Positions 26,614-35,926 of a stretch of DNA of 64,000 bases are shown here, piece by piece. Origin of the DNA: Pseudomonas sp. DY-1 (GTDB taxonomy: Bacteria > Pseudomonadota > Gammaproteobacteria > Pseudomonadales > Pseudomonadaceae); assembly GCF_003626975.1 (NCBI RefSeq), contig NZ_CP032616.1:868001-932000 (forward strand), given 5' to 3'. The position numbers and the translations under genes are program-made. Every line of letters begins with the position of its first letter. The first letter of the stretch is position 1. Under the pieces are notes generated by a model, which worked only from the letters and a program-made list of their open reading frames with translations, was not told the origin of the DNA and did not search any database.

Positions 26614-26668
26614 GTAGGGTGCGCTGTGCGCACAAACCCCAATGCCCGGTGCGCGTGGCGCACCCTAC
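26614..26668. repeat. GTAGGGTGCGC...GCGCACCCTAC inverted repeat
   Basis: Arms GTAGGGTGCGC and GCGCACCCTAC flank an internal palindrome TGTGCGCACA. This different repeat type is placed head-on with the two preceding REP doublets. It lies just before the gluconokinase stop codon, so it may act as an attenuator. Confidence 0.7.
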
Positions 26669-26689
26669 CATCGGACACGGTTTCGTTCT

Positions 26690-27211
26690 TCAGGCTGGCG
26701 CGTGGTGCTGCCACCACTGGTGAATGGCGCTGGCCAGCTCGCCCACTGACAGGGTGCCGTCAAGGATCAGGGTCAGGGGTTCGTCCAGCGGTTCTTCCAG
26801 ATCCGCGAACTGACTGTCCAGCAGGCTGACCGGCATGAAATGCCCGCGGCGCTGTGCCATGCGCTCGGCGGCGGCTGTGGGGGAGAGTTGCAGGTAGGCA
26901 AACCCCAGCGCCGGAATGGCATGGCGCAGGCCATCGCGATAGCTGCGCTTGAGGGCAGAACAGGTAAGGATGGGATGCTCGCCAGCGCGGTAGGTCTGCT
27001 TCAGCTGTTTTTCGAGCGCATGCAGCCAACTGGCGCGGTCCTTGTCGGTCAAGGGCAGGCCGGCGCTCATCTTCTGGATGTTGCGGTCGGGGTGGAAGGC
27101 ATCCCCCTCGATCAGCCGCGCCCCAGTGCGCACCTCCAGCGCCCGGGCCACGGCGGACTTCCCGCTACCGGCAACACCCATGATCACTACTGCGTTTATG
27201 GGCTCGTACAT
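26690..27211 (-). CDS. gntK: Gluconokinase
   Basis: This 173-residue P-loop kinase phosphorylates gluconate to 6-phosphogluconate for the Entner-Doudoroff pathway. The Walker A motif is MGVAGSGKSAVARAL (about residues 11-25). The family-specific EGDAFHPDRNIQKMSAGLPL and LTCSALKRSYRDGLR are present, as is the RRGHFMPVSLLDSQ lid. Gluconokinase is normally linked to gntP and gntR, but neither is adjacent here. The gene is flanked by repeat clusters on both sides. Confidence 0.94.
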   Translation of the reverse strand: MYEPINAVVIMGVAGSGKSAVARALEVRTGARLIEGDAFHPDRNIQKMSAGLPLTDKDRASWLHALEKQLKQTYRAGEHPILTCSALKRSYRDGLRHAIPALGFAYLQLSPTAAAERMAQRRGHFMPVSLLDSQFADLEEPLDEPLTLILDGTLSVGELASAIHQWWQHHAPA

Positions 27212-27303
27212 CGCGATATCTCTGCTGCTGGTACTTAAACCATAGGCAATGGCAGCGAAAAGAGGGTTTCAGCCGCTTGTTCGAGGGTCGCGAGGACTAT
27301 CCG

Positions 27304-27387
27304 CAGGATGGGTAGGGCGAAGCGAACCCATCCTGCCCGATTGATGGGATTCGCAGATGCGCGGAACACCGCCCGACCCATCCTGCG
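27304..27387. repeat. CAGGATGGGT palindromic repeat cluster
   Basis: A perfect 10-bp inverted repeat (27304-27313 CAGGATGGGT with 27326-27335 ACCCATCCTG) flanks TAGGGCGAAGCGA-type spacer. A further copy of the right arm occurs at about 27376-27387. This is another common Pseudomonas intergenic repeat type. Confidence 0.65.
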
Positions 27388-27488
27388 ATGGAGCGAGGCG
27401 TCAGCTGGCGAGGGCTGCCTGGCCCCACAACCCCCGCACCACCTCCTGACTCTCCCACCTGCTTGGCTGGTCCCTTGGCGGCACCCTG

Positions 27489-27746
27489 GACTGGCGCTGC
27501 TCGCCACTACTGGCCCCGGACCTCTCAGGCCTCGCACCGGTTCTGGTCTAACTCGTCGGGCTCGACCCGCTGCACGTCGAAGGCGTGGCCTATGCGCAGA
27601 AGTCTGAAGCTGCGGGTAACGAGGTGAAGCTGCTCAGCCAGGCTGGCCTGACCCATGATTTCCTGCCAATGGCGGGGCTGCTGTCCGAGGTGGAAGGGAT
27701 TCACCTGGAAGCAGTGGAGTGGGTGGCGGGGAAGCTCGTGGGCTGA
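27489..27746 (+). pseudogene. C-terminal remnant of an alpha/beta-hydrolase (HSL/acetyl-esterase type)
   Basis: In one frame the DNA reads SPLLAPDLSGLAPVLV, then an in-frame TAA (about 27549-27551), then LVGLDPLHVEGVAYAQKS, KLLSQAGLTHDFLPM and a normal-looking C-terminus ending at TGA 27744-27746. The DPLHxEG block (catalytic Asp region) and the GLTHDF block (catalytic His region) are those of hormone-sensitive-lipase-type hydrolases. The N-terminal two thirds, with the GDSAGG nucleophile, are gone. It lies between two repeat clusters. Confidence 0.65.
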
Positions 27747-27774
27747 AGGCCTCCGTCAGGCTTGCCTTGCCATT

Positions 27775-27876
27775 CTTGTGGGGACGAACTCATTCGCCAA
27801 GGGCGGCGCAGCTGTCCCTTGCAACGCTCTGGGGAGAACCTTCGGTCCGTTTAGCGATTGATATTGCTCACACAAG
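27775..27876. repeat. Long-form REP doublet
   Basis: Left arm CTTGTGGGGACGAACTCATT and a diverged right arm GCGATTGATATTGCTCACAC, with the common spacer sequence containing GGTCCG. It begins 28 bp after the alpha/beta-hydrolase remnant. Confidence 0.7.
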
Positions 27877-27923
27877 GTTTGGTCAGGACTCGTGCTTCCC
27901 AAAAACAAAGGCGACTTTATTGT

Positions 27924-27941
27924 TTGCGCTCCAGAGCGCAA
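27924..27941. promoter_or_regulatory. Perfect 18-bp palindrome upstream of the signalling operon
   Basis: TTGCGCTC-CA-GAGCGCAA lies about 170 bp upstream of the REC-HDOD gene in a locally AT-richer promoter region. It is not part of the repeat families seen elsewhere in the window. It could be an operator. It lacks a T-tract, so it is not a good terminator. Confidence 0.4.
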
Positions 27942-28112
27942 GAGTTCCGGCATATTGTCGAAATCAGCCGCTGTGGTATCGGTATCGTCCAGACAAATCG
28001 GTAATGGCATTGCCGTCGCTCACCAGCTTAATTTATGAGTAGTTCTAGTCGATACGCGTCTGGGATCGGGCGCTTGCCCCGATCATTACCAATGAAAGGA
28101 CTGGCATTACCT

Positions 28113-29237
28113 ATGCGCATTATGGTCGTGGACGACGATCCCTGGCTGTCTGATCTGCTCAAGCAAATGATCCATGCATCCCGGCCGACAGCTGAGGTGG
28201 ACACATTTGATCGTGTGCAGGATGCACTGGATGCATGGGAGCTGGGGCGTTACCAGTTGGTACTGGCTGACTGGAATCTGCCCGATGGCACGGGTATCGA
28301 GCTACTCCAGCACATTCGTGATGAGGACCTGGAGATACCGCTGGTGGTCGTTACCGGGCGCTCGGACCGCGAAAGTGTGCTGGAGGTGAGAAAGCTCGGG
28401 ATCAGTGCCTACATATCCAAACCCTTCGATATTCCTTCGGTGATGACCAGGATCGAGGCCCTCCTGCCAAAGGACGAGTCCGCGCCCGAGCAGTCCCTTG
28501 GCGACGGTGACCTGGATGGCTACTTGAGTCGCCTGTCGGCTATCGATCTGGACCTGCCATTACTGTCCACGGTCAAGGAGCGGCTTCAACAGGCGTTCAA
28601 CGGGGTACCGGTGGATTTTCGCGAACTGACTGCCCAGTGGCAGCATGATCCGGCGATCTGTGCCTACCTGATCTCCGCCGCCAGTAGCGCGGCCTATAGC
28701 AGCACGGCGCAGCCTTGCCACAGCCTGGCGGAAGCGCTGAAGCGCCTGGGTGGGCGGACGGCCTTGAACCTTGCCATTGCCGTGGCCCTGCGTCAGGCGT
28801 CTACGTCGGATGATCCTTTGATCGGATTGATGATGGAGGAGCAGTTTGCAGCTTCTGAGCGTCTGGCCGAGCGTGTAGTGGGTCTCGCCCGGCAGGGCAG
28901 TCTCGATCCTGCGCCATTCCATGCCGCAGCGTTGCTGCACCGGATTGGTGAGCTGTGCGTGCTCTATCAGGCTCAGCGCTGGGGCAGTCAGGGTAATCAT
29001 GTCGACGACAACAAACTCTTGTCGGCGATCAAGACCTATGGACGCTCGTTTGCGATTGCCCTGAAGGCTCACTGGGCCCTGCCGATGGGCCTGCGTGAGT
29101 TGATCGGTGCCGTTTACGCCCTGCCTCAGTCCCATTTCCGCCGGGAGTTGGTTGTCATGCGTCTGGCGGCAGCGCTCGGTAGCGGAGAGTCGCCGGAGGC
29201 GATTGAACGTCTCAAGGCGCTGGCGGGCATTTCTTGA
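28113..29237 (+). CDS. Response regulator with HDOD output domain
   Basis: This protein of about 374 residues has an N-terminal receiver (VDDDP, phospho-acceptor Asp53 in LVLADWNLPDG, SKPF) and a C-terminal HDOD domain (about 160-360, with LISAASSAAYSS, AALLHRIGELCVLY and SFAIALKAHWALP). HDOD proteins are HD-like but lack the metal-binding residues, and act in signalling scaffolds. The ATG at 28113 has AAAGGA 12 nt upstream. An in-frame ATG at 28092 lacks a ribosome site. It is the first gene of a four-gene operon with diguanylate cyclases and a hybrid kinase. Confidence 0.9.
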   Translation: MRIMVVDDDPWLSDLLKQMIHASRPTAEVDTFDRVQDALDAWELGRYQLVLADWNLPDGTGIELLQHIRDEDLEIPLVVVTGRSDRESVLEVRKLGISAYISKPFDIPSVMTRIEALLPKDESAPEQSLGDGDLDGYLSRLSAIDLDLPLLSTVKERLQQAFNGVPVDFRELTAQWQHDPAICAYLISAASSAAYSSTAQPCHSLAEALKRLGGRTALNLAIAVALRQASTSDDPLIGLMMEEQFAASERLAERVVGLARQGSLDPAPFHAAALLHRIGELCVLYQAQRWGSQGNHVDDNKLLSAIKTYGRSFAIALKAHWALPMGLRELIGAVYALPQSHFRRELVVMRLAAALGSGESPEAIERLKALAGIS

Positions 29238-29299
29238 GCGAGCTTGCTGGCTGAGTTGGTCTAGTCTCTCCAGCAGAAAGGGATTTCCGGGAGTTCGGC

Positions 29300-30997
29300 A
29301 TGCTAGATTTTGCGGCAAAGATGGGCCCGGTCATCCTGATCGTGGATGATCAATCAACTGACCTGGATATCCTTCGCGAAGCCGTGGCCGACCTTGGCAA
29401 GGTCCATGTCGCCAGCGATGGGCAGATTGCTCTCGAGGTCGCTGGGTTCTGTCGCCCCGATCTGATTCTGATGGATATCGAGATGCCCGGTATGGATGGT
29501 TTCGCACTCTGCCGGGCGCTCAAGGCCGACCCCAAACTCTGCGACGCCGCCATTCTTTTCGTCACCTCCCATACCCAGACCGACAATGAGATCCGTGCGC
29601 TGGACTTCGGAGGGGTCGACTTCATCCAGAAGCCCCTGAACATTCCGGTGGTGCGTGCGCATGTGCGCGCCCATCTCAATCTGCGCAATGAGGCCAAGCG
29701 ACTGGCCTACTACGACCCGCTTACCGGCCTGCCCAACCGGGTACTGTTGATGGACCGCGTCGAGCAGGCCCTTCAGCAGGCGTCGCGAAATGGTGGCAAG
29801 GTCGCCCTGTTGCTGCTCGACCTCGATCATTTCAAGAGCATCAACGATTCAGTAGGCCACTCGGTCGGGGACGCCATCCTGGCAGAGGTCGCAGAGCGGT
29901 TGAGCGGCAGTGTCCGCCGAATCGATACCGTGAGCCGGCCTGGCGGCGACGAGTTCGTGGTCCTGCTACCCGAGGTGACGCGGCTGGATGCCATCGGCGA
30001 CTTCGTCGAGCGCGTGCTTGCCATCCTCGCAGCACCGATAGAAATCTGTGGCAACCGCTACAACCTCTCCACCAGTGCGGGCGTGAGCGTCTATCCCGAC
30101 GACAGCGATAGCCTGGAAGCACTCTACAGTCATGCCGACACTGCCATGTACCAGGCCAAGCGTCAGGGGCGAAACCGCTACCGCTTCTTTTCCCATGCCC
30201 TGGAGGACAGCACCCGTGCCCGGCATCTGTTGGAGCAGCACATGCGCAGCGCCCTTGAACAGGGCATTTTCGAGGTTTTCTATCAGCCCAAGCTGGATGC
30301 GCGGGATAGGACCTTCTGCGGAATGGAAGCCCTGATCCGCTGGCGCCAGCCTGACGGAACCCTTGTGTCTCCGGCGGACTTCATCCCGGTTGCCGAGGAA
30401 ACCGGCTTGATCGTCCCGCTGGGCCGGCACGTCCTGTCCCAGGCCTGCAAGGACGGCTGGAGCCTGCTTCAGACGGGGGCGCAGGTACCTGTCAGCGTCA
30501 ACATCTCTGCCGTGCAGTTTCGCGAGGACAGTTTCTTCGAGATGGTCCACGGGATCCTTGAAGAGTCGGCTCTTCCACCGTCCCTGCTGGAGCTGGAAAT
30601 CACCGAGGGCGTACTGGCCGACGATATCGCCAAGGCACGGGAAGTGCTGGATGCCTTGAAGGCACTTGGTGTCCGGGTGGCCATCGATGACTTCGGCACC
30701 GGCTATTCCAGCCTGACGTACCTCAAGCGCTTGCCGATCGACGTGCTCAAGATCGACCAGAGCTTCGTTCGCGACATGCTGGATGACCGCAGCGATGCTG
30801 CGATCATCGAAGCCATTGTGCGGATGGGCCAGGCTTTAGGGTTGGAGCTGATCGCCGAAGGTGTTGAGACTCAACGGCAGGCAGATAGGCTCATGGAGCT
30901 GGGATGCTGGCTGATGCAGGGTTACCTCTATGGCCGTCCGATGCCATTTGCCCAACTTAAACTCCTGCTCGAATCCGGCAGCCTGAAACGGGCTTAG
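29300..30997 (+). CDS. Response regulator with tandem GGDEF and EAL domains
   Basis: This 565-residue bifunctional c-di-GMP protein has a receiver (VDDQ near residue 16, Asp59 in LILMDIEMPG, KP at 111), a GGDEF domain with intact PGGDEF (215-219) and an I-site RxxD five residues upstream (RRID, 206-209), and an EAL domain. The EAL domain retains MEALIRW (343-345 EAL), EITEG and DDFGTGYSS. Both synthesis and hydrolysis motifs are preserved. GGGAG upstream of the ATG is the ribosome site. It sits 62 nt after the HDOD gene and 47 nt before the hybrid kinase. Confidence 0.95.
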   Translation: MLDFAAKMGPVILIVDDQSTDLDILREAVADLGKVHVASDGQIALEVAGFCRPDLILMDIEMPGMDGFALCRALKADPKLCDAAILFVTSHTQTDNEIRALDFGGVDFIQKPLNIPVVRAHVRAHLNLRNEAKRLAYYDPLTGLPNRVLLMDRVEQALQQASRNGGKVALLLLDLDHFKSINDSVGHSVGDAILAEVAERLSGSVRRIDTVSRPGGDEFVVLLPEVTRLDAIGDFVERVLAILAAPIEICGNRYNLSTSAGVSVYPDDSDSLEALYSHADTAMYQAKRQGRNRYRFFSHALEDSTRARHLLEQHMRSALEQGIFEVFYQPKLDARDRTFCGMEALIRWRQPDGTLVSPADFIPVAEETGLIVPLGRHVLSQACKDGWSLLQTGAQVPVSVNISAVQFREDSFFEMVHGILEESALPPSLLELEITEGVLADDIAKAREVLDALKALGVRVAIDDFGTGYSSLTYLKRLPIDVLKIDQSFVRDMLDDRSDAAIIEAIVRMGQALGLELIAEGVETQRQADRLMELGCWLMQGYLYGRPMPFAQLKLLLESGSLKRA

Positions 30998-31044
30998 ACC
31001 GGAAACCTTATTCCCGTTCACTTGCCACCTGCCATGGGGGTCAT

Positions 31045-34000
31045 TTGAAAAAGCGTTTCCTGGATCTCATTCCGAGTACGGCCGTCACAGCGACCTTTGT
31101 GGCCGGAATAGCCGTCACGTCCCTGGTCACTGACTGGTTGCAGGAGCATAACCGCGCACAGACAGAGGCTGCTCTGACCAGGGCGGTCGAGCGCACCAGC
31201 CAGGCCGTGACCAACCGCATGCACATCTACCAGTTCGGTCTGCGTGGTGCGCGGGGTGCCATACAGGTAGTTGGCGAAGACCAGATTACCCGCAGTCTGT
31301 TCCACACCTACGGTCGGACGCGTAACGTGGAGAGCGAGTTTCCCGGGGCTCGCGGATTTGGCTTCATTCGGCGCGTTCCTGCTGTGGAAGAGGCAGCGTT
31401 CCTGGAACGGGCGCGGGCCGATGGCAAGCCGGATTTCTCCATTCGCCAGTTGACGCCCCATGATGGTGAACGCTTCGTCATCCAATACATTGAGCCCGTG
31501 GAGCGCAACCTGGCCGCAGTCGGGCTGGATATTGCCTCAGAGCAAAATCGGCGGGCGGCCGCCGAAGCGGCTATCCGCACCGGAGAGGCGCGTCTAACTG
31601 GCCCCATTACCCTGGTCCAGGCGACCGGAAAGCCACTTCAGTCCTTTCTCTTCCTGATGCCCATCTACCGGACGGCGGTCACGCCGGCATCCGAGGCAGA
31701 TCGGCTGTCGCAGAGTTTCGGCTGGAGCTATGCCCCGCTGTCGATCGAGGAAGTGCTCACTGGCCTGCCGCTGCCGTCCGAGGGCGTCAGACTGCTGCTC
31801 CGTGACGTGACCGACCCTAACGCGCCAGTTCAGTTCTACGAACGTCCGCAGGTTGATAGCAGTGACGTGGAGCTGATGCGCACCCACGTTTCCCAAGATG
31901 TATTCGGGCGGCGCTGGAACATTGAACTGGTGGCCTATCCCCGTTTCGCCCGTGAGTTGAATCAGACCTCGCCCCGAACTGCTTTCGGCGTCGGGGGACT
32001 GCTTACCCTGCTGCTCTCCACCCTGGTCGGGGTCCTGGGCGTCAGCCGCAGGCGTCGCGCCGATGTGCTGTCGGAGCAGGCCAAGCTCGCGGCCATCGTC
32101 GAGAACTCCAATGACGGAATCATCGGCCAGAACCTGGACGGCATTGTGACCGCCTGGAACCGTGGTGCTGAGAAGATATTTGGTTTCAACAGCGACGAGG
32201 TGATTGGTCGGCCCCTGGCGGGGCTCATCCTGCCCCTTGACCTCGCTGAAGAAGAACGGGCGCTGCTCAAGAGCACGGGGCGGGGCGAGCGCATCGAGCA
32301 CTTCGAAACTCGCCGCCTGCACAAGGATGGCCGGCAGCTGAACGTTTCTGTGACCGTCTCACCGATCTGTGACGAGAGCGGCGCGGTGATCGGTGCCTCC
32401 AAGACCGTGCGCGACATTTCCCTGCAGAAGCAGGCTGAGGCCCGGATCCTGGAACTCAATGCCGGCTTGGAGCATCAGGTCGCCGAACGCACAACGGAGC
32501 TGCGCGAACTCAACCTGCTGCTGGGCAATGTGCTGAACTCCGCGTCACAGGTGTCCATCATCGCCACTGACCTGAACGGCATCATCACCGTTTTCAACAG
32601 CGGAGCGGAGCAACTGCTGGGCTACCGTGCCGATGAGATGATCGGTGTTCGGACGCCCAACATTCTCCACGTGCTGGAGGAGGTTGAGCAGCGCGGCGAG
32701 GAGCTGAGTCAGGAGTATGGCGAGAAAATCGAAGGCTTCCGCGTCTTCGTCCATAAGCCTGAACTGGAAGGGGCAGAGGCGAGGGAGTGGACCTACATAC
32801 GCAAGGACGGCACACACTTCAGCGTTACCCTGGTCGCGACTGCAATGCGTGACTCCGAGGGAAAACTGGCCGGCTATCTCGGCATTGCCATCGACACCAG
32901 TCAGCGCAAGGAGGCAGAGCAGAGGCTGGCTGACAGCCTGGCCGTGACACGCACCATCCTGGATACCGCGGTCAACCCTATCATCAGCATCGACCAGAGC
33001 GGCGTCATTCAATCCTGCAATCACGCCACGGAAAAGGTCTTCGGTTACCAGCCCGACGAACTCATCGGGCAGAACGTACGCATCCTGATGCCGGAGTCTT
33101 TCAGTCGCGACCACGACCAGTATCACGATGCTTTCCGTGACCGAGACGCCGCCGGGGAAGTTGGCATCAATCGCGAGGTGGAAGCCCATCGCAAGGACGG
33201 CAGCGTCTTCCCGGTGGAGATCAGCCTGGGCGCCATGCAAATAGGCGGGCAGCCCATGGTGGTGGGCGTGCTCTTCGACATTTCCGAGCAGCGCCGGCAG
33301 CGCGACGCTATCGCTTCCGCTCGTGACCAGTTGGCCCTGGCCTCCGATGTGGCGAAGCTCGGGGTCTGGTCCTGGACACCCGATGATGATTGCCTGCAAT
33401 GGAACGACCGGATGTTCGAAATCTACGAACAACCGATGTCTCTCAGGGACAGTGGGCTGAATTACCAGCATTGGCTGGAGCGTTTGCACTCTGACGATGC
33501 CGCCGACAGCGTCGAGCGACTCCAGGGGCTGGTAGACGGTCGCGGCGCCTTTGAGACAATGTTCCGACTGACGTTGCCCAGCGGCGAAGTGCGTTACGTG
33601 CAGGCGGCTGCGCGGATCGAACGCGCTTCCGATACCGGACGGCAGAAAGTCACGGGCATTAACCGCGATATCACGGAGGAGCATGAACTGCAGTCGCGCC
33701 TGTTCTTCGCCAAGGAACAGGCCGACGCGGCCAGCGCCGCCAAGAGTGCCTTCCTGGCCAACATGAGCCATGAGATCCGTACTCCCATGAACGCCGTGCT
33801 CGGCATGCTGCACCTGGTTCAGTCCACCGAGTTGAGTACTCGCCAGCTCGATTACATCCGCAAGGCCCACGGTGCGGCAAAATCCCTGCTGGGTTTGCTC
33901 AACGACATTCTCGACTATTCCAAGATCGAGGCAGGCAAGCTGCAGCTCGACCTTCATGCGTTCGAGCTGGAGGGGCTGATGACAGACCTGGCAGTGGTGT

Positions 34001-35925
34001 TGGGGGGCAACCAGGGCGGGAAGGATGTCGAAGTGCTATTCGACCTGGATGCATCGTTGCCCAAGGTCCTGATGGGGGACAGCCTGCGCCTGCAACAGAT
34101 CCTCATCAATCTGGCGGGCAATGCGTTGAAGTTCACCGAACGGGGGCAGGTCACGGTAAGCCTGCGCGAACTCGCTCGCCGGGGCGCGCGGATTAAGCTG
34201 CGGGTTTCGGTCAGCGATACCGGTATCGGCATCAGCGAAGAACAGCTCGGGCGTATCTTCGAAGGTTTCAACCAGGCAGAAACGTCCATCAGCCGACGCT
34301 ACGGCGGAACCGGCCTGGGCCTGGTGATCTGCAAACGGCTGGTCGAGCTCATGGGCGGGACCTTGCAGGTGGAAAGTCGGTTGGGCGAAGGCAGCCGATT
34401 CTGGTTCGAAGTGGAATTGGGCGTGGTGGAAAGCGTCGATTCCTTGCCCACGGACCCGGCGAGTGACCTGGACTTGCGCGTCCTGGTGGTGGACGACAAC
34501 GTGGCTGCCCGCGAGCTACTGGCCCGGACCGCCACCGAGCTGGGCTGGGAAGCGGACCAGGCGTGCGGCGGGCGTGAAGCGTTGTCGCGCGTGGCCTCTG
34601 CTGCCGCGGAAGGTCGCCCATTTGACGTCGTCCTGATGGACTGGCGCATGCCCGATGTCGACGGACTGGCCGCTGCTTACATGCTGCGAGAGGCGGCGGG
34701 TGATGCGCTGCCGCCCCTTGTGGTGATGATCACGGCATACGGTCGCGAAGTGCTTGCGGACATCCAGCAGGATGGCCGGGCTCCCTTCGCCGCGTTCCTG
34801 ACCAAACCTGTCACGCCGCAACAACTTGCCGCCACTTTGCGCAGTGTCGTGACCGGGCAACAGGTACTGTCTGAAGGCGCACCAATTCGCGCGGAAGGTC
34901 GCCTATGGGGTATGAAACTATTGGTGGTCGAAGATAACGCGCTCAATCGACAAGTGGCCCAGGAACTGCTGCAAGGTGAGGGGGCCGACGTTTCCCTGGC
35001 TGAAGGCGGCCATCAGGGGGTCGATGCCGTCTTGCTAGGGACGCAAAGATTCGATGCCGTGCTGATGGATATCCAGATGCCCGATATGGATGGTCTGGAA
35101 GCTACTCGCCTGATCCGCCAGAGCCCGCTTCACAAGACGTTGCCCATTATTGCCATGACCGCCAATGCCTCGACTTCCGAGCGTGAGGCGTGCCTGGCTG
35201 CTGGGATGAATGAACATGTGGGCAAGCCCGTGGACCTGGAAAGACTGGTGACCGTGTTGAGGCAGTCGCTGTGTGGGGGGCAGGCCGCCCCCGCTTCTGA
35301 AGGTACTGCACACGCAACGGAGATTGAGTCCGCTGAAGGCGTGCTCAGGAGATTTGGTGGAAATCTAGTGCTGTTGCGGCGTGTGTTGGGCAACTTCGCC
35401 GGGGATATGAGTAATCAAATGGCCCGTCTGGAGCAAATGGCGAAGGCTGCCGACACACGGGGCGTGCTGATGCAACTGCATACGCTCAAGGGAAGCGCTG
35501 GAACCATGGGCGCCAGTGGTCTCTCTGCCCGCGCGGCGGCGCTGGAGCAGGAGCTCAAAAAAGCCGATGAGACCGAGGCGCAGGCGTTCATGGCCGACAC
35601 CGGCTGGCTGCTGGAACTGGGAGGTCTGCTGGCTCGTAGCGATGCTGAACTCAAGGCGCTCTTCGCGGCTTCTGGCGATCAGGCGCAGAGCGAGATTGTG
35701 GAGGTCGGCAACGGGAACGACTGGCAGCGCACTCTCAAACAGTTGCAGGAGCTGCTCGCCAGCGGCAATCTCCTGGCCATCGAACGGACCGAAGCCCTCG
35801 AAGCCACGGTTCCAGCCCGCTGCAGGGAGGTCTACGACGATCTGCGGCGGGCTGTCGAATCCCTGGATTTTCGTGCTGCCAGGGTGTTGAGCGAGAAACT
35901 CATAAATGCGTTGGAAGGGGCTTGA
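31045..35925 (+). CDS. CHASE-PAS hybrid sensor histidine kinase with two receivers and Hpt
   Basis: This is a 1626-residue membrane kinase. An N-terminal span (about 10-30) precedes a periplasmic CHASE domain (about 45-290, with GARGFGFIRRVP) and a second span (about 312-332). Three PAS domains follow (about 345-460, 490-620 and 635-750), with a further PAS-like (PAC-ended) segment at 760-880. Then come HisKA with His909 (NMSHEIRTPMNAV), HATPase_c (NLAGNALKF, DTGIGIS, GGTGLGL), receiver 1 (Asp1199, VVLMDWRMPD), receiver 2 (Asp1342, VLMDIQMPD) and a C-terminal Hpt with His1479 (QLHTLKGSAG). All phosphorelay residues are present. The start is TTG, placed just after GGGGG. Its likely partners are the three adjacent receiver proteins. 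Confidence 0.93.
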   Translation: MKKRFLDLIPSTAVTATFVAGIAVTSLVTDWLQEHNRAQTEAALTRAVERTSQAVTNRMHIYQFGLRGARGAIQVVGEDQITRSLFHTYGRTRNVESEFPGARGFGFIRRVPAVEEAAFLERARADGKPDFSIRQLTPHDGERFVIQYIEPVERNLAAVGLDIASEQNRRAAAEAAIRTGEARLTGPITLVQATGKPLQSFLFLMPIYRTAVTPASEADRLSQSFGWSYAPLSIEEVLTGLPLPSEGVRLLLRDVTDPNAPVQFYERPQVDSSDVELMRTHVSQDVFGRRWNIELVAYPRFARELNQTSPRTAFGVGGLLTLLLSTLVGVLGVSRRRRADVLSEQAKLAAIVENSNDGIIGQNLDGIVTAWNRGAEKIFGFNSDEVIGRPLAGLILPLDLAEEERALLKSTGRGERIEHFETRRLHKDGRQLNVSVTVSPICDESGAVIGASKTVRDISLQKQAEARILELNAGLEHQVAERTTELRELNLLLGNVLNSASQVSIIATDLNGIITVFNSGAEQLLGYRADEMIGVRTPNILHVLEEVEQRGEELSQEYGEKIEGFRVFVHKPELEGAEAREWTYIRKDGTHFSVTLVATAMRDSEGKLAGYLGIAIDTSQRKEAEQRLADSLAVTRTILDTAVNPIISIDQSGVIQSCNHATEKVFGYQPDELIGQNVRILMPESFSRDHDQYHDAFRDRDAAGEVGINREVEAHRKDGSVFPVEISLGAMQIGGQPMVVGVLFDISEQRRQRDAIASARDQLALASDVAKLGVWSWTPDDDCLQWNDRMFEIYEQPMSLRDSGLNYQHWLERLHSDDAADSVERLQGLVDGRGAFETMFRLTLPSGEVRYVQAAARIERASDTGRQKVTGINRDITEEHELQSRLFFAKEQADAASAAKSAFLANMSHEIRTPMNAVLGMLHLVQSTELSTRQLDYIRKAHGAAKSLLGLLNDILDYSKIEAGKLQLDLHAFELEGLMTDLAVVLGGNQGGKDVEVLFDLDASLPKVLMGDSLRLQQILINLAGNALKFTERGQVTVSLRELARRGARIKLRVSVSDTGIGISEEQLGRIFEGFNQAETSISRRYGGTGLGLVICKRLVELMGGTLQVESRLGEGSRFWFEVELGVVESVDSLPTDPASDLDLRVLVVDDNVAARELLARTATELGWEADQACGGREALSRVASAAAEGRPFDVVLMDWRMPDVDGLAAAYMLREAAGDALPPLVVMITAYGREVLADIQQDGRAPFAAFLTKPVTPQQLAATLRSVVTGQQVLSEGAPIRAEGRLWGMKLLVVEDNALNRQVAQELLQGEGADVSLAEGGHQGVDAVLLGTQRFDAVLMDIQMPDMDGLEATRLIRQSPLHKTLPIIAMTANASTSEREACLAAGMNEHVGKPVDLERLVTVLRQSLCGGQAAPASEGTAHATEIESAEGVLRRFGGNLVLLRRVLGNFAGDMSNQMARLEQMAKAADTRGVLMQLHTLKGSAGTMGASGLSARAAALEQELKKADETEAQAFMADTGWLLELGGLLARSDAELKALFAASGDQAQSEIVEVGNGNDWQRTLKQLQELLASGNLLAIERTEALEATVPARCREVYDDLRRAVESLDFRAARVLSEKLINALEGA

Positions 35926-35926
35926 G

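Noticed and set aside
26388..26668. Repeat cluster considered as a CRISPR array
   Set aside because: The units are palindromic REP doublets of different types, not identical direct repeats with unique spacers, and no cas genes are present.
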